A stretch of DNA of 41,832 nucleotides from Oscillospiraceae bacterium. Lineage in GTDB: Bacteria > Bacillota > Clostridia > Oscillospirales > Acutalibacteraceae. Both the position numbers and the translations under genes were made by a program. Numbering within the stretch: position 1 is the stretch's first letter; each line of letters begins with the position of its first letter. The notes under the pieces are model-generated. The model made no database searches, was not told the DNA's origin, and was given only the letters and a program-made list of their open reading frames with translations. The stretch lies in the NCBI GenBank assembly GCA_902791235.1, contig CADAUV010000006.1:1-41832 (forward strand), in the 5' to 3' direction. Below are positions 12,016-21,248 of the stretch, one piece after another.

Positions 12016-13665
12016 TTAGTTTGTCAATAACTCCTCAGCGCTTTTAAGAAGCGTGTCGGTAATAACCGCACCGCCCATAATTCTTGCAAGTTCCCTTTTT
12101 CTTCCTTCAAAATCAAGAAGCGATACCTTCGTATAGGTACTGTTTGAGGTAAATTCCTTCTGAATAAGAAAATGGTCATCCGCCTTTGAAGCAATCTGCG
12201 CCGAATGTGTAACACAGATAACCTGTGTGTTTTGTGAAACAGATTTGAGCTTAAGACCGATTTTATCGCTGGCGCTTCCGCTCACTCCTGTATCAATTTC
12301 ATCAAAAATCAGCGTTCCGATTATGTCATTATACGACAATATATTTTTGATTGCAAGCATAATTCTCGAAAGCTCACCGCCCGACGCTATCTTTGCCATG
12401 GGCTTAGGCGGCTCGCCAACATTTGTGGAGATTAAAAACTCAATCTTGTCAAAGCCATTTGAAGACAAATTTCCCTTTTCAAACCTGACAACAAATTCGA
12501 GCTTAGGCATATCAAGAAAGGTGAGTTCTTCCTTGACCTCCTTTTCAAATTCCTTTGCAAGCTCTTTTCTGTGATTTGAAAGCTCCTCAGCAAGCCTTAC
12601 GGTTTCACCAAACACCTTATCATACTCGGCATTCAGCCTTTCAAGCTCCTCATCGGAATAAATAATTGCATTGGCTCTCTTTCTCGCATCATCTAAAAAT
12701 GCGAGCATTTCCTCCTCAGTATTGCCGTACTTATGAGAAAAACGGTAAAGAAGGTCAAGCCTTTCCTCGATTTCTTCAAGCTCGCTTTCGTCAAAAGAAA
12801 GATTGTCCGAAAGTTCCTCAAGCTTATCTCTGAAAAGTTCAAGACCGTCGCTCACATTTTCAAGTATATCGCTTGCCTGCCTGCACTCGTTAAAATGCAT
12901 TAGCTGCTTTTGAACATTTGCGAGTACGGATGAAACGCCGTCGCTTTCATCATCACCGTTTAATGCACCCAGTGCTATATTAAGTGCTTTAGCAATGCTT
13001 TCACTTTTCTGAATCAGCTCGCGCCTTTTGGTCAGGCTTTCTCGCTCGCCGATTTTGATATCCGCTTCTTCAAGTTCTTTTATCTGATATTCAAGAAGCT
13101 CAAGCTCCCTGTCCTTATCGTTTTCACTCATAGTAAGCGATTTTAAAGCACGCCTGATAGACAAAAGCTTTTTGAAGAAAGCCTTATAATTTGCAAGATA
13201 GCTTTCGTCCTTTGAAAGCATATCAATATAATTATACTGAAGCTCAGGGTTTAAAAGCGCCTGTGAGTCGTGCTGGCCGTGAATGTTCACAAGTAAACCG
13301 CCAAGCTCCTTAAGAATTGTAACACTTGCACTTTTCCCGTTAATTCTGCACTGCGACTTACCAAGAGAAGATATTTTCCTTGAAAGCACAACGGAATTAT
13401 CCTCATCAACAGGATAACCCAGCTCCTCAAGCTTTTTATTCACTTCATTGTTAACATCCTCAAAATAAGCGCTGACATAAGCATTTTCGGCACCGTGCCT
13501 TACAAGCTCCCTTGATGTGCGCTCACCGAGGATTGCATTAATTGAATCGACCACGATTGATTTACCTGCGCCCGTTTCACCCGTCAGCACATTAAGCCCG
13601 TTTGAAAATTCAACCTCAGCCTTTTCAATTACAGCAATATTCTCTATCTCAAGAGTTTTTAACAT
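12016..13665 (-). CDS. recN: DNA repair ATPase RecN
   Basis: RecN is an SMC-like ATPase that tethers broken DNA ends during recombinational repair. The 549-residue protein starts with the ABC-type head and Walker A GETGAGKS (29-36), has a central coiled-coil rich in Glu, Lys and Leu (about 160-370), and ends with the second half of the head, containing ASGGELSRIMLAIK (signature) and LIFDEIDTGVSG (Walker B). Length is typical. The ATG start lies 17 nt inside the end of argR. The argR-recN pairing is characteristic of Firmicutes. Confidence 0.96.
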   Translation of the reverse strand: MLKTLEIENIAVIEKAEVEFSNGLNVLTGETGAGKSIVVDSINAILGERTSRELVRHGAENAYVSAYFEDVNNEVNKKLEELGYPVDEDNSVVLSRKISSLGKSQCRINGKSASVTILKELGGLLVNIHGQHDSQALLNPELQYNYIDMLSKDESYLANYKAFFKKLLSIRRALKSLTMSENDKDRELELLEYQIKELEEADIKIGERESLTKRRELIQKSESIAKALNIALGALNGDDESDGVSSVLANVQKQLMHFNECRQASDILENVSDGLELFRDKLEELSDNLSFDESELEEIEERLDLLYRFSHKYGNTEEEMLAFLDDARKRANAIIYSDEELERLNAEYDKVFGETVRLAEELSNHRKELAKEFEKEVKEELTFLDMPKLEFVVRFEKGNLSSNGFDKIEFLISTNVGEPPKPMAKIASGGELSRIMLAIKNILSYNDIIGTLIFDEIDTGVSGSASDKIGLKLKSVSQNTQVICVTHSAQIASKADDHFLIQKEFTSNSTYTKVSLLDFEGRKRELARIMGGAVITDTLLKSAEELLTN

Positions 13666-14110
13666 TTAAAATCTTCTCCAAATTCTTTGTGAAAACCTTT
13701 GCAAACTCCTCTGTTTTACAAAGAACAAAAATTGTATCATCACCTGAAATTGTACCGACAACACCGTTCCATTCCATAGCGTCAACCGCAGTACAAACTG
13801 CGCTTGCCATACCCGGAAAGCACTTTACGCACACAGTGTTCATAGCGTAATCAACGCTGATAATAGATTCCGAGAAAATACCGCCGGCGCGTCTTATTGC
13901 GTCCGTTGTACTCTTTTTGCCCGTCGAGTAAACATATCTGCCCCTGTCGGAAAGCTCCTTAACAAGCCTGAGCTCTTTTATATCCCTTGATATTGTCGCC
14001 TGAGTTACCTCAAAGCCGTCTTTCTGAAGATAAGCCTGCAGCTCCTCCTGCGTTTCAATATCATGATTATTTATAAGGTCGAGAATTCTTGCATGTCTCC
14101 TCTTTTTCAT
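13649..14110 (-). CDS. argR: Arginine repressor ArgR/AhrC
   Basis: A 153-residue arginine-responsive hexameric regulator of arginine synthesis and catabolism. The N-terminal winged helix includes [20 protein letters not shown] with the recognition helix [14 protein letters not shown] (about 37-50). The C-terminal oligomerisation and arginine-binding domain has the family [12 protein letters not shown] near the end. No arg biosynthetic genes lie nearby. Its place between nadK (4-nt overlap) and recN (17-nt overlap) is the conserved Firmicute arrangement, so it is expressed constitutively with housekeeping genes. Operators were not identified in the window. Confidence 0.95.
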   Translation of the reverse strand: MKKRRHARILDLINNHDIETQEELQAYLQKDGFEVTQATISRDIKELRLVKELSDRGRYVYSTGKKSTTDAIRRAGGIFSESIISVDYAMNTVCVKCFPGMASAVCTAVDAMEWNGVVGTISGDDTIFVLCKTEEFAKVFTKNLEKILNVKNS

Positions 14111-14970
14111 TGTGCTCTCCTCTCAATTAGCTTTTTCTTAAGTATTTCATAAAAGTTTTCGGGTTTTATCTTAATAAGCTTTGTTACTTCGTCGGAAGCT
14201 GAAATAATAACCTTGTAATCACTTTTAAGTGTGAAGCCCTCCTGTCCGTCAACGGTGAGAAGCGGCGGGTCATTAAGGTCATTTTCCGCTGTGATAATCA
14301 GCTCTTTGTCGGTCGAGAAAATTATACTTCTGTCCATAAGTGAATGAGGACATATCGGCGTCTCAATTATACATTCCGCAGACGGACTTACAACCGGACC
14401 ACCTGCAGCCATGGAGTAAGCCGTTGAGCCTGTCGGTGTGGATATAATAACGCCGTCAGCGCGCATATCAAGAACTGTTCTTCCATCACATTCTATCGTT
14501 ATATCAGTAAGCCTTGCAAAATTACCTCTTGAAATAACCGCGTCGTTAAGGCACTGATAGCTTGCAATTCTTTTCTCATTTTCATCTAAAACATCGGCTT
14601 TTAACATAAGCCTGTTTTCAATTTCATACTCGCCCGTTACAAGCTTTTCAAGGAGTCTCAGTTCATTTCTTTCAATACCGCTCATAAAGCCAAGTCTGCC
14701 TGCGTTAATTCCGAGAACAGGCTTGTTATATGGAGAGCATTTCTTTGAAACATTAAGCGTAGTGCCGTCGCCGCCGACTGCGATAGCAATATCACAGATA
14801 ACGGGAAGCTCAGCCTCGTTGGTATAATTTACAAAGCTGCAGTTAAATTCATCTTTAAGCTTATCGCTGAGAAAGACCTCGGTATTAAGCGATGATAATA
14901 CAGTGAATATTTCGCCGCAAAGCTCTTTAACACCTTTATTATTCAGATTTGGAAAAACAGATATAATCAT
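14107..14970 (-). CDS. nadK: NAD kinase
   Basis: Phosphorylates NAD to NADP in the cytosol. The 287-residue protein has the diacylglycerol-kinase-like fold, with the catalytic GGDGT at 66-70, GINAGRLGF (88-96), the substrate motif LNDAVISRG and the [18 protein letters not shown] segment that lines the active site. The length is usual for bacterial NadK. It overlaps tlyA by 4 nt and argR by 4 nt. No unusual features. Confidence 0.95.
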   Translation of the reverse strand: MIISVFPNLNNKGVKELCGEIFTVLSSLNTEVFLSDKLKDEFNCSFVNYTNEAELPVICDIAIAVGGDGTTLNVSKKCSPYNKPVLGINAGRLGFMSGIERNELRLLEKLVTGEYEIENRLMLKADVLDENEKRIASYQCLNDAVISRGNFARLTDITIECDGRTVLDMRADGVIISTPTGSTAYSMAAGGPVVSPSAECIIETPICPHSLMDRSIIFSTDKELIITAENDLNDPPLLTVDGQEGFTLKSDYKVIISASDEVTKLIKIKPENFYEILKKKLIERRAQ

Positions 14971-15776
14971 AATAATTCCTCGTGTGATTGCAATACAAGC
15001 GACCTTGCGTCAACGCCTTCGCTGACCGCAGGCTTTTCTGACTTAACAAGATATATCAGATATTCAATATTGCCCTCAGGTCCTTTGACGGGAGAAAACT
15101 CAAGTCCTGATACGCAGAAACCGTTTTCCAGGGCTAAGCCTATAACCTTATCGCACACTTCAATATGCGTATCAAGCAAGCTTACAACACCCTTTTTTCC
15201 AACCTTTTCCCTGCCTGCTTCAAACTGCGGTTTGATAAGACAAACAGCCTGTGCGTTGTCATTAAGAAGCATATGTAAATTAGGAAGAATATGACTAAGG
15301 GATATGAACGAAACATCAACAGAAGCAAAATCAATACCGTCGGGTACCTGTTCGCTTGTAACATATCTGAAATTTGTTCTTTCAAGATTTACAACTCTTT
15401 CATCAGTCCTGAGCTTCCATGCAAGCTGGCCATATCCTACATCAATAGAGTAAACCTTGACCGCGCCGTTTTGAAGCATACAGTCGGTAAAACCGCCTGT
15501 CGAAGCGCCGACATCCATACAGATTTTACCCTCAAGGCTAATAGGAAAACACTGCATTGCCTTTTCAAGCTTCAGTCCGCCGCGGCTTACATACCTGAGT
15601 GTGTTGCCGCGCACCTCAATGATGTCGTCCTCTTTAACTTCCCTGCCTGCTTTATCGGACTTCTGATTATTAACATAAACTATGCCTGCCATGATAATAG
15701 CCTTAGCCTTTTCCCTGCTCGGAGCAAGTCCCTTTTCCACCAAGGCAATATCAAGCCTTTTTTTATCCTTAGGCAT
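14967..15776 (-). CDS. tlyA: TlyA family rRNA (cytidine-2'-O)-methyltransferase / hemolysin A
   Basis: A 269-residue protein with an N-terminal S4 RNA-binding domain ([25 protein letters not shown], from residue 7) and a FtsJ/RrmJ-type SAM-dependent methyltransferase domain beginning near [16 protein letters not shown] (about 89-104). TlyA enzymes 2'-O-methylate 16S and/or 23S rRNA. The hemolysin name is historical. The gene overlaps dxs by 8 nt and nadK by 4 nt, the usual clostridial order. The precise rRNA target (type I versus type II TlyA) cannot be decided from sequence reading alone. Confidence 0.93.
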   Translation of the reverse strand: MPKDKKRLDIALVEKGLAPSREKAKAIIMAGIVYVNNQKSDKAGREVKEDDIIEVRGNTLRYVSRGGLKLEKAMQCFPISLEGKICMDVGASTGGFTDCMLQNGAVKVYSIDVGYGQLAWKLRTDERVVNLERTNFRYVTSEQVPDGIDFASVDVSFISLSHILPNLHMLLNDNAQAVCLIKPQFEAGREKVGKKGVVSLLDTHIEVCDKVIGLALENGFCVSGLEFSPVKGPEGNIEYLIYLVKSEKPAVSEGVDARSLVLQSHEELL

Positions 15777-17604
15777 TTGAAACCTCTCTTATTACCGAAT
15801 TTGTATCAAGGCTGTACTTTTCAAGCTGTCTTGAAACGCTTGCCTGCTTTACAAATTCATTATTAACAGCAAAATGCTTAAATTCAGCCTTAATACAGTT
15901 TTCATAAAGCAAAGCCTCAAAGCTCTCACCGATGCCGCCGCTCTTTACGCCTTCTTCAAAAAAGAAAATTTTTCTTGAATTTGCCAGTACTTCGCAAACG
16001 GATTTATCAATCGGCTTAATTGTATTAAGCTTGATTAAGCATATATCCTCCAGCTCTTCAAGAGCCTTAATGCACTGCGAAAATTCTCTGCCGTAGGTAA
16101 CAATAAATTTTTCAGCCTCGGGATTACCGAAAACCGAATAGGGCTCGTGGTTATACTTGTATCCTTCGGGCTTATATCCCTCGGAGCCTCTCGGATATCT
16201 TACTGCTACTGCGCCTTTAATCTTATAGATTCCCTCATAAAACATTGCCTCAAGCTCGTCATAGTAGCAAGGTGCAAGTATACTCATATCAACAACGGAA
16301 TTAAGAAATGCGGTATCAAAAACGCCCTGATGACTTTCGCCGTCCTCGCCGACAAAGCCCGCTCTGTCAATGCCGAATATTACCTTTAATCCCTGCATTG
16401 AAACATCGTGTATAAGCTGGTCATAAGAGCGCTGAAGGAAGGTTGAATAAACTGCAAAAACAGGAATCAGACCGTTTCTTGCAAGTCCTGCGCTGAATGT
16501 AACAGCGTGCTGCTCTGCAATACCGACATCAAAAAACCTCTTGGGATATTCCTTAGCAAAATCACATAGTCCCGTACCCTCAGCCATTGCGGCAGTTACA
16601 CAACAAATACGGCTGTCATTTTTAGCAAACGAACACATTGTCCTGCCGAAAGCTGATGAAAAATTATCCGAACTTGACAGGGGCTCGCCTGTATTGATAT
16701 CAAACTTACCGATGCCGTGAAACTGCGTCGGATTCTTCTCTGCAGGATAATATCCCTTACCTTTAACCGTATTTATATGAAGCAGTACGGGATGATTATG
16801 CGCTTTTGCAGCATTTAATGCGTCGATTAGCGCCTGCATATCATGCCCGTCGATTGGTCCGTAATACCTGAAACCCAAATCTTCAAAGAAGGTAGCGTTA
16901 TATACTCTCTTTCTGATTTTTGAATTAATCAGAGTAAAAAATCTGTTGAGGTGTACTCCGACCTTGGGTATTCTTGAAAAGCCGCGCTGTACCTTTGACT
17001 TGAAGGTTACATACCCCGGTGATGTACGGATAGTTGTAAGATTTCTTGCCATTGAGCCGACATTCGGGCTTATAGACATATTATTGTCATTAAGTATTAC
17101 TATGAGATTTGAGCAGCTATGCCCTGCGTTATTAAGCGCTTCATAAGCAAGTCCGCCGGTGAGAGCACCGTCGCCTATAACGGCAATAACCTTGCCCTTC
17201 TCACCCTTTAGCTGCTTTGCTTTTGCAAGACCGACTGCCGAGGAAACGGAGGTAGAGCTATGCCCTGAAGAAAAAATATCATGCTCGCTTTCTACGGGTC
17301 TTGTAAAACCGCTTATGCCGTTTTCACTCCTCAGTGTTTCAAACCTGTCTTTTCTCCCTGTGAGAATCTTATGGGTATAGCACTGATGACCGACATCGAA
17401 CACAAACTGGTCAACAGGACTTGTAAATACTTTATGCATAGCGACTGTCAGCTCAACCACGCCCAAATTCGACGCAAGATGTCCGCCCGTCTGTGAAACG
17501 GTTTCAATCATAAGCTTTCTGACATCACTGCAAAGCACATTAAGCTCGTCAATATTCAGTTGTTTAACATCCTTGGGTGAATTAACCCTATCAAGAACTG
17601 ACAT
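15769..17604 (-). CDS. dxs: 1-deoxy-D-xylulose-5-phosphate synthase
   Basis: The first enzyme of the MEP isoprenoid pathway, condensing pyruvate and glyceraldehyde 3-phosphate with thiamine diphosphate. The 611-residue protein shows the ThDP-binding GDGALTGG (144-151) with NDNNMSISP (172-180), the transketolase-type pyrimidine domain with FDVGIAEQHAVT containing the conserved Glu, and IDRAGFVGEDG. Length is normal. It follows ispA by 3 nt and overlaps tlyA by 8 nt, so precursor formation (Dxs) and prenyl chain elongation (IspA) are co-expressed. Confidence 0.97.
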   Translation of the reverse strand: MSVLDRVNSPKDVKQLNIDELNVLCSDVRKLMIETVSQTGGHLASNLGVVELTVAMHKVFTSPVDQFVFDVGHQCYTHKILTGRKDRFETLRSENGISGFTRPVESEHDIFSSGHSSTSVSSAVGLAKAKQLKGEKGKVIAVIGDGALTGGLAYEALNNAGHSCSNLIVILNDNNMSISPNVGSMARNLTTIRTSPGYVTFKSKVQRGFSRIPKVGVHLNRFFTLINSKIRKRVYNATFFEDLGFRYYGPIDGHDMQALIDALNAAKAHNHPVLLHINTVKGKGYYPAEKNPTQFHGIGKFDINTGEPLSSSDNFSSAFGRTMCSFAKNDSRICCVTAAMAEGTGLCDFAKEYPKRFFDVGIAEQHAVTFSAGLARNGLIPVFAVYSTFLQRSYDQLIHDVSMQGLKVIFGIDRAGFVGEDGESHQGVFDTAFLNSVVDMSILAPCYYDELEAMFYEGIYKIKGAVAVRYPRGSEGYKPEGYKYNHEPYSVFGNPEAEKFIVTYGREFSQCIKALEELEDICLIKLNTIKPIDKSVCEVLANSRKIFFFEEGVKSGGIGESFEALLYENCIKAEFKHFAVNNEFVKQASVSRQLEKYSLDTNSVIREVSNA

Positions 17605-17607
17605 ATA

Positions 17608-18492
17608 TTATTTATCCCTGTTTATAAGTCTGATTGCAAGCTCCTTTAAAAACTCACTGTTTTTAAATTCGTCAAGCTGGCTGACAGCGTAGTCAGTGAA
17701 CTTTTTTACATCCTCTTTCGCTCGTTCCATTCCTACAAGCTGAACATATGTTGTCTTGTTATTCTCGGCATCGGAGCCTACGGGCTTGCCGAGCTTTTGC
17801 TCATCGCCGATAACATCAAGGATATCGTCCTGAATCTGAAAAGCATAGCCGAGTGCGTATGCAAATTTAGAGGCAGCCTCAATCTGACCGTCAGTAGCTT
17901 TTGCAGAAATGCAACCGAGAAGGCAGGCTGCGGAAATGAGTGCGCCCGTCTTCAGCTTATAAACCTTTCTCAAATCGTTAAGAGTAGGATTACCCTGCTC
18001 GAAAAGAAGGTCGATAACCTGACCTCCTATCATACCCTGAACGCCCGCATTCTGCGAGAGAAGCTTAACTGCGTCAACCTTTTTGTAATCCGAAACATCG
18101 GAATCACTGATAATTTCAAAAGCATGAGTTAACAGTGCATCACCTGCAAGAAGCGCAGTTGCCTCGCCAAATCTCTTATGACAGCTTGGCTGACCTCTCC
18201 TCATATCGTCGTCATCCATACAGGGTAAATCGTCATGTATAAGACTGTAAGTATGCACATACTCAACAGCGCAGGCAAAGGCAAGAGCGTCAGCCTCCCT
18301 GCCTCCGCAGAGCTTGGCAAACTCAAGGACAAGAACGGGTCTGATTCTTTTACCGCCGTTTACAAGACTGTATCTCATAGCCTCAACTACACTGAACTGT
18401 CCGTCCTTAGCGTCGGGCAGATAGGTTAAAAGATGATTGTCAACCTTACTTGTGTAGTAGTGCAGTTTATTTTCAAAATCAAAATCAGTCAT
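17608..18492 (-). CDS. ispA: Geranyl/farnesyl diphosphate synthase
   Basis: A short-chain trans-prenyltransferase making GPP/FPP from IPP and DMAPP, feeding undecaprenyl-phosphate and other isoprenoids. The 294-residue protein has the first aspartate-rich motif DDLPCMDDDD (87-96), preceded by VHTYSLIHD, and the second, FQIQDDILDV, with GGKRIRP near residue 46. The bulky Tyr/Ser arrangement upstream of the first motif fits an FPP-length product, which is inference. It overlaps xseB by 8 nt and is followed by dxs. Confidence 0.95.
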   Translation of the reverse strand: MTDFDFENKLHYYTSKVDNHLLTYLPDAKDGQFSVVEAMRYSLVNGGKRIRPVLVLEFAKLCGGREADALAFACAVEYVHTYSLIHDDLPCMDDDDMRRGQPSCHKRFGEATALLAGDALLTHAFEIISDSDVSDYKKVDAVKLLSQNAGVQGMIGGQVIDLLFEQGNPTLNDLRKVYKLKTGALISAACLLGCISAKATDGQIEAASKFAYALGYAFQIQDDILDVIGDEQKLGKPVGSDAENNKTTYVQLVGMERAKEDVKKFTDYAVSQLDEFKNSEFLKELAIRLINRDK

Positions 18493-18682
18493 TATTATCT
18501 GTAAGCTCGGTGATTTTCTGTTCAGCCTTTTTCAGCTCCTCGTTACAGAAAGCCGTGAGCCTTGAACCCTCCTCAAATAGTTTCATACTCTCATCAAGAG
18601 AAATCTCGTTCTTCTCAAGAAGTGAGATTATCTCTTCTATTCTCTTTATCGCCGTTTCATAGGTCATTTTATTATTGCTCAT
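18485..18682 (-). CDS. xseB: Exodeoxyribonuclease VII small subunit
   Basis: A 65-residue helical protein matching XseB, with the family pattern TYETAIKRIEEIISLLE and DESMKLFEEGSRL. It forms the multi-copy small subunit of ExoVII, a single-strand-specific exonuclease. The gene starts 11 nt inside the xseA end and overlaps ispA by 8 nt, so its synthesis is coupled to the large subunit. Confidence 0.94.
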   Translation of the reverse strand: MSNNKMTYETAIKRIEEIISLLEKNEISLDESMKLFEEGSRLTAFCNEELKKAEQKITELTDNND

Positions 18683-19877
18683 TTTTCACCTCTTCAACAC
18701 AGCAGTCAATACTGCCGTCGGAAAGCGTTATAGTTATACTGTCGCCGATACTAACATCTTTAGCGCTTTTTACAATTCTGCCCTTATGCTGCGCAAGCGA
18801 ATAACCCCTTGCCAGTGTAGCAAGCGGACTGTATGCATCAAGCATGGATACAACCTTGATAAAATCATTCTTCCTGCTGTCAACAAATGCTTTATAACAA
18901 TTGTTTAAGTCATCATACATAACATCAAGCGCATCTCTTTTCTGCTCAATAAACATATGAGGGTCGGAAAAAACGCTTTTATATGTTATTTGGTCAAGCC
19001 TCTGATATTCAAAATCAATTTTACTTCTTATGCTCTTTTCAATGATATTCTGAGCTGAACTGATATAAGCAAGCAAATCAAGCTTATCCGGTACCGCAAG
19101 CTCCGCCGCTTCGCTCGGAGTTGAAGCTGAAATGTCGGCTGTTTCATCACAAAGCGTTCTGTTGATACCGTGTCCGACAGCGGAAATAATCGGCGTTTTA
19201 CAGTTGAATACCGCCCTTGCGACAGCCTCGGTATTAAAGGCGCTCAAATCCTCTTTCGAGCCGCCTCCCCTGCCGATGATTATAACATCAACATCAGGAA
19301 TACTGTCGAGCCTTTCAACAGCTTTTACAAGCTGCTCTGGCGCACCTTCGCCCTGAACAAGCGTCGGCGCAAGCACAATTTCACAAAGCGGGAAACGCCT
19401 TGCACACACATTTTTTATATCCTTAATAACCGCACCCGAGCTTGAGGTTGCAACGCCAAGCTTTCTCGGATAAAGCGGAATATCCTTCTTATATTTTTTA
19501 TCAAAGAGTCCTTCACGACTGAGCTTTTCCGTCAGGATTTCAAGAGCCCTCTCCTGCTCGCCAAGCCCGTCGGGAATAATTTCATATACATAAAACTGAA
19601 GTCTGCCGACAGGCGGATAATAAGAAAACTCACCCTTGCAGATAACCTTCATTCCGTCCTCGGGTGTGAATTTAAGCTTGTCCACATTACTTGAATACAT
19701 CATACAGCCAAGCTGACTTTTTTCATCCTTGATTGAAAAGTAGGCGTGATTTGAGGGAAAATGTCTTTTGTAATTAACAAGCTCTCCCTGCACTAATACA
19801 TTATGCAAATTTTTATCAAAATCAAGTATTGATTTCAAATAATTACTTATCTGTGTAACTGTATAAGGTTTAATCAT
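18672..19877 (-). CDS. xseA: Exodeoxyribonuclease VII large subunit
   Basis: A 401-residue catalytic subunit of ExoVII. An N-terminal OB-fold for ssDNA binding (VQGELVNYKRH, AYFSIKDEKSQLGCMMY, residues 24-60) precedes the catalytic domain, with VIIIGRGGGSKEDLSAFN and ISAVGHGINRTLCDETAD. A helical region (about 260-350) and a short beta-rich C-terminus follow, for assembly with XseB. The length is close to the family norm. It overlaps the TsaD-like gene by 4 nt. Confidence 0.96.
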   Translation of the reverse strand: MIKPYTVTQISNYLKSILDFDKNLHNVLVQGELVNYKRHFPSNHAYFSIKDEKSQLGCMMYSSNVDKLKFTPEDGMKVICKGEFSYYPPVGRLQFYVYEIIPDGLGEQERALEILTEKLSREGLFDKKYKKDIPLYPRKLGVATSSSGAVIKDIKNVCARRFPLCEIVLAPTLVQGEGAPEQLVKAVERLDSIPDVDVIIIGRGGGSKEDLSAFNTEAVARAVFNCKTPIISAVGHGINRTLCDETADISASTPSEAAELAVPDKLDLLAYISSAQNIIEKSIRSKIDFEYQRLDQITYKSVFSDPHMFIEQKRDALDVMYDDLNNCYKAFVDSRKNDFIKVVSMLDAYSPLATLARGYSLAQHKGRIVKSAKDVSIGDSITITLSDGSIDCCVEEVKNEQ

Positions 19878-20791
19878 AAACTGTCCTTTAAATACGCGTA
19901 AATTGCAACGCCTGCTGCATTATCACAGGAAAATGACGGGTGAGCAAAATATGCATTATACCTGCTTGAGATATACTCTCTGAGCAGTGAATTTGAAGAA
20001 ACGCCGCCTGAAAAGACTATCGGTAATTCGCCGTACTTCTCCGTTACTGCGAGTAACATACTGTTAACCGTTTCACAAAGAGCATCAATAACGAACTTAG
20101 CAACATCCTCATTAGAACTGCCCGATGAAATCAGATTCTTGACCTTGTTTTCAATACCGCTCATCGAGCAGTCGCAGCCCTTCATAGGGACTTTGTATTT
20201 AAAATGCTTATCGCTTTTCCTTGAAAGCTCGTCAAGCTCGGCACCGCAGAGAAATTTCATTCCGAGAAGCACGCCCGTTCTGTCAATAGCCTGTCCTGCT
20301 TTCAGGTCGAGGCTTTCAGCGATTATCTCAGCCTTTATTAGTTCATCGTTATCGGGCGTAACATAAAGCACCTCGGTTGTGCCGCCGCTGAGATGAAGAG
20401 CAATAAAAGGGTTATTGATATATTCGAGAATATCTGCAGAGTATAAAGCCGCAAGAATATGTCCGACCTGATGAGATGTCTTATAAAGAGGAACGCCGCA
20501 AAATTTACTTAAAGCTGTCGCACTGCTAACACCTGCAAGAAAGCACGGCATATAGCTTCCCTCTATATTTCTCGGTTTTGCACTAACGCCGACAGCGCTG
20601 AGTTTTCCGTCAAAATCAAAGCTGTCGACAAGCTGCGGCAGGTTAACTGTATGCTGAAAAAGTGCATCGCTCTGCCTTAGTCCTTTTTCTCCTTCCTTAA
20701 CCGAAAGAAGCTTTTTTGACTGAAAAATTTCCTTGCCGTCAAACAGCGCCAACGAGGTTGTATAATTACTTGTATCAAAACCTAAATACAT
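19874..20791 (-). CDS. TsaD/Kae1-like (M22 glycoprotease family) protein, paralogue type
   Basis: A 305-residue ASKHA-fold protein of the Kae1/TsaD/YgjD family. TsaD completes the threonylcarbamoyl modification of tRNA A37. Visible are the N-terminal FDTSNYTTS phosphate loop, the metal-binding HQVGH (His107 and His111), the LHLSGGTTEVL nucleotide segment, FSGGVSSNSLLRE, and DNAAG near the C-terminus, so ATP and metal binding look intact. It is shorter than bona fide TsaD (about 335-340 residues) and carries PRNIEGSYMP where TsaD has its GPGxxxxL region. I think it is the clostridial paralogue encoded next to xseA, not the true tsaD. Its activity is unproven. It overlaps nusB by 1 nt (TAATG) and xseA by 4 nt. 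Confidence 0.8.
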   Translation of the reverse strand: MYLGFDTSNYTTSLALFDGKEIFQSKKLLSVKEGEKGLRQSDALFQHTVNLPQLVDSFDFDGKLSAVGVSAKPRNIEGSYMPCFLAGVSSATALSKFCGVPLYKTSHQVGHILAALYSADILEYINNPFIALHLSGGTTEVLYVTPDNDELIKAEIIAESLDLKAGQAIDRTGVLLGMKFLCGAELDELSRKSDKHFKYKVPMKGCDCSMSGIENKVKNLISSGSSNEDVAKFVIDALCETVNSMLLAVTEKYGELPIVFSGGVSSNSLLREYISSRYNAYFAHPSFSCDNAAGVAIYAYLKDSL

Positions 20792-21183
20792 TATCTGCCT
20801 CTTGATACCGCACCGAGAATTCCGTTAATATATGACGCGTCTTCGGTATAGGAATACTTTTTTGCAAGGTTAACAGCTTCGTTAATCGCTACGCTTTCAG
20901 GCACTGACTCAACATATTTCATCTCGTAAAGAGCAACATACAGTATTGCGAGAGTAACCTTTGGCAATCTCGAGGTTTTCCAAGCTTTGGAGTACTCGTT
21001 AATAATCTGCTCAAATTCGTCAGTTTTGCTCTTTATACCTTTAAAAACTTCCTTTGCGTAATCGCTCACCTCTTCAACATTTTCACTGTAAAGAGCGATA
21101 AGCTCGTCAAGCTCATCCTCCGCGCCGAAAAGGGATTCAAAGGTAAGAAGAAACGCCTGTTCCCTCATATCATTTCTTTTCAT
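20791..21183 (-). CDS. nusB: Transcription antitermination factor NusB
   Basis: A 130-residue all-helical RNA-binding protein that, with S10 (NusE), promotes antitermination of rRNA operons. Family features include MREQAFLLTFESLF at the N-terminus, SRLPKVTLAILYVALYEM in the middle and SVAINEAVNLAKKYS followed by SYINGILGAVSR at the end. It is the first gene of an eleven-gene unit. Its AGGAG ribosome site directly follows the T run of a terminator-like hairpin (21196-21241), so expression needs readthrough or a promoter inside that element. Confidence 0.95.
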   Translation of the reverse strand: MKRNDMREQAFLLTFESLFGAEDELDELIALYSENVEEVSDYAKEVFKGIKSKTDEFEQIINEYSKAWKTSRLPKVTLAILYVALYEMKYVESVPESVAINEAVNLAKKYSYTEDASYINGILGAVSRGR

Positions 21184-21195
21184 AAAAACTCCTGT

Positions 21196-21241
21196 AAAAA
21201 AGCCGACAGTAGTATATCAAAAGATAGCTAACTGCCGGCCT
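21196..21241 (-). terminator. Intrinsic terminator between asp23 and nusB, with a promoter-like loop
   Basis: On the minus strand, GGCCGGCAGT and ACTGTCGGCT form a 9-10 bp stem with one G-U pair and a 20-nt loop, followed by six T (21201-21196). It starts 8 nt after the asp23 stop. The nusB start codon is only 13 nt beyond the T run. The loop contains TGATATACT, an extended -10-like sequence (TATACT at 21216-21211), which would place a start inside the 3' arm of the stem. Both readings are from sequence only. Confidence 0.75.
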
Positions 21242-21248
21242 TAATTAT

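Noticed and set aside
15291..15866. 191-codon plus-strand open frame opposite tlyA and the end of dxs
   Set aside because: It lies entirely antisense to two confident genes, has no ribosome site or promoter and shows no recognisable domain. It is a by-product of the coding bias of the opposite strand.
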